NCBI GenBank assembly: GCA_030594025.1
Contig: JAUVFY010000093.1
Coordinates: forward strand, 1-5,951
DNA length: 5,951 nt
Origin: Deltaproteobacteria bacterium
GTDB taxonomy: Bacteria > Desulfobacterota > GWC2-55-46 > JAUVFY01
Direction: 5' to 3'
Part shown: positions 5,931-5,951 of the stretch, one piece after another
Numbering within the stretch: position 1 is the first letter of the stretch
How the letters are laid out: every line of letters starts with the position of its first letter
Notes under the pieces: model-generated
Database searches by the model: none
The model's input: the letters and a program-made list of their open reading frames with translations, nothing else
What the model was told of the DNA's origin: nothing
Position numbers and translations under genes: made by a program

Positions 5931-5936
5931 AATATA
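5931..5936 (-). promoter_or_regulatory. Possible -10 element for the membrane protein gene
   Basis: On the minus strand TATATT (5936-5931) matches the -10 consensus at 5 of 6 positions and lies about 48 nt before the ATG at 5883. The -35 region would fall beyond the window edge, so the call rests on one hexamer in AT-rich DNA. Confidence 0.2.
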
Positions 5937-5951
5937 TAACTTTCTTGTTGG

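Overview
The window looks like chromosomal DNA of a Gram-negative-type bacterium. Genes from about 1 to 4044 are GC-rich (62% in the 60 bases from 601, 65% in the 60 bases from 3541), use ATA for Ile and AGG for Arg freely, and carry strong AAGGAGG-type ribosome sites. Desulfobacterota or Nitrospirota-like lineages would fit that codon style, but this is a weak guess. From about 4045 to the end the DNA is clearly more AT-rich (37% GC in the 60 bases from 5281).

Layout: a partial nhaA (Na+/H+ antiporter) enters from the left edge on the minus strand, with a good sigma-70 promoter at 332-360. Divergent from it is a thioredoxin-type arsenate reductase gene (arsC, 544-963). It overlaps the start of a PhoB-like response regulator that breaks off just after its phosphoacceptor aspartate (950-1171). 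Lying on the last codons of that fragment is a Pho-box-like promoter: two 11-bp direct repeats, 6 bp, then TATACT. It points into a roughly 240-base leader that carries three related copies of one ribosome-site element. Next come a DUF47/PhoU-like protein (1428-2042), a PiT-family phosphate transporter (2092-3090) and a DrrA-like ABC ATPase (3103-4044), all on the plus strand and closely spaced. A large membrane protein of GT-C/DUF6798 type runs toward them on the minus strand (3958-5883), and its 3' end overlaps the ABC gene by 87 bp.

How the parts relate: DUF47 and PiT proteins are a known pair for phosphate uptake. The Pho-box-like promoter suggests phosphate-responsive control of the pair, by activation or, as reported for orfA-pit in Sinorhizobium, by repression. 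ArsC would deal with arsenate that enters through phosphate carriers, which is inference from function and proximity. Two places look like rearrangement scars: the cut response regulator at about 1147, and the end of the ABC gene at about 4044, where a partner permease would be expected and a compositionally different convergent gene begins instead. I see no RNA genes, CRISPR array, insertion sequence or clear rho-independent terminator. No wholly new system is evident; the most unusual part is 1140-1427.
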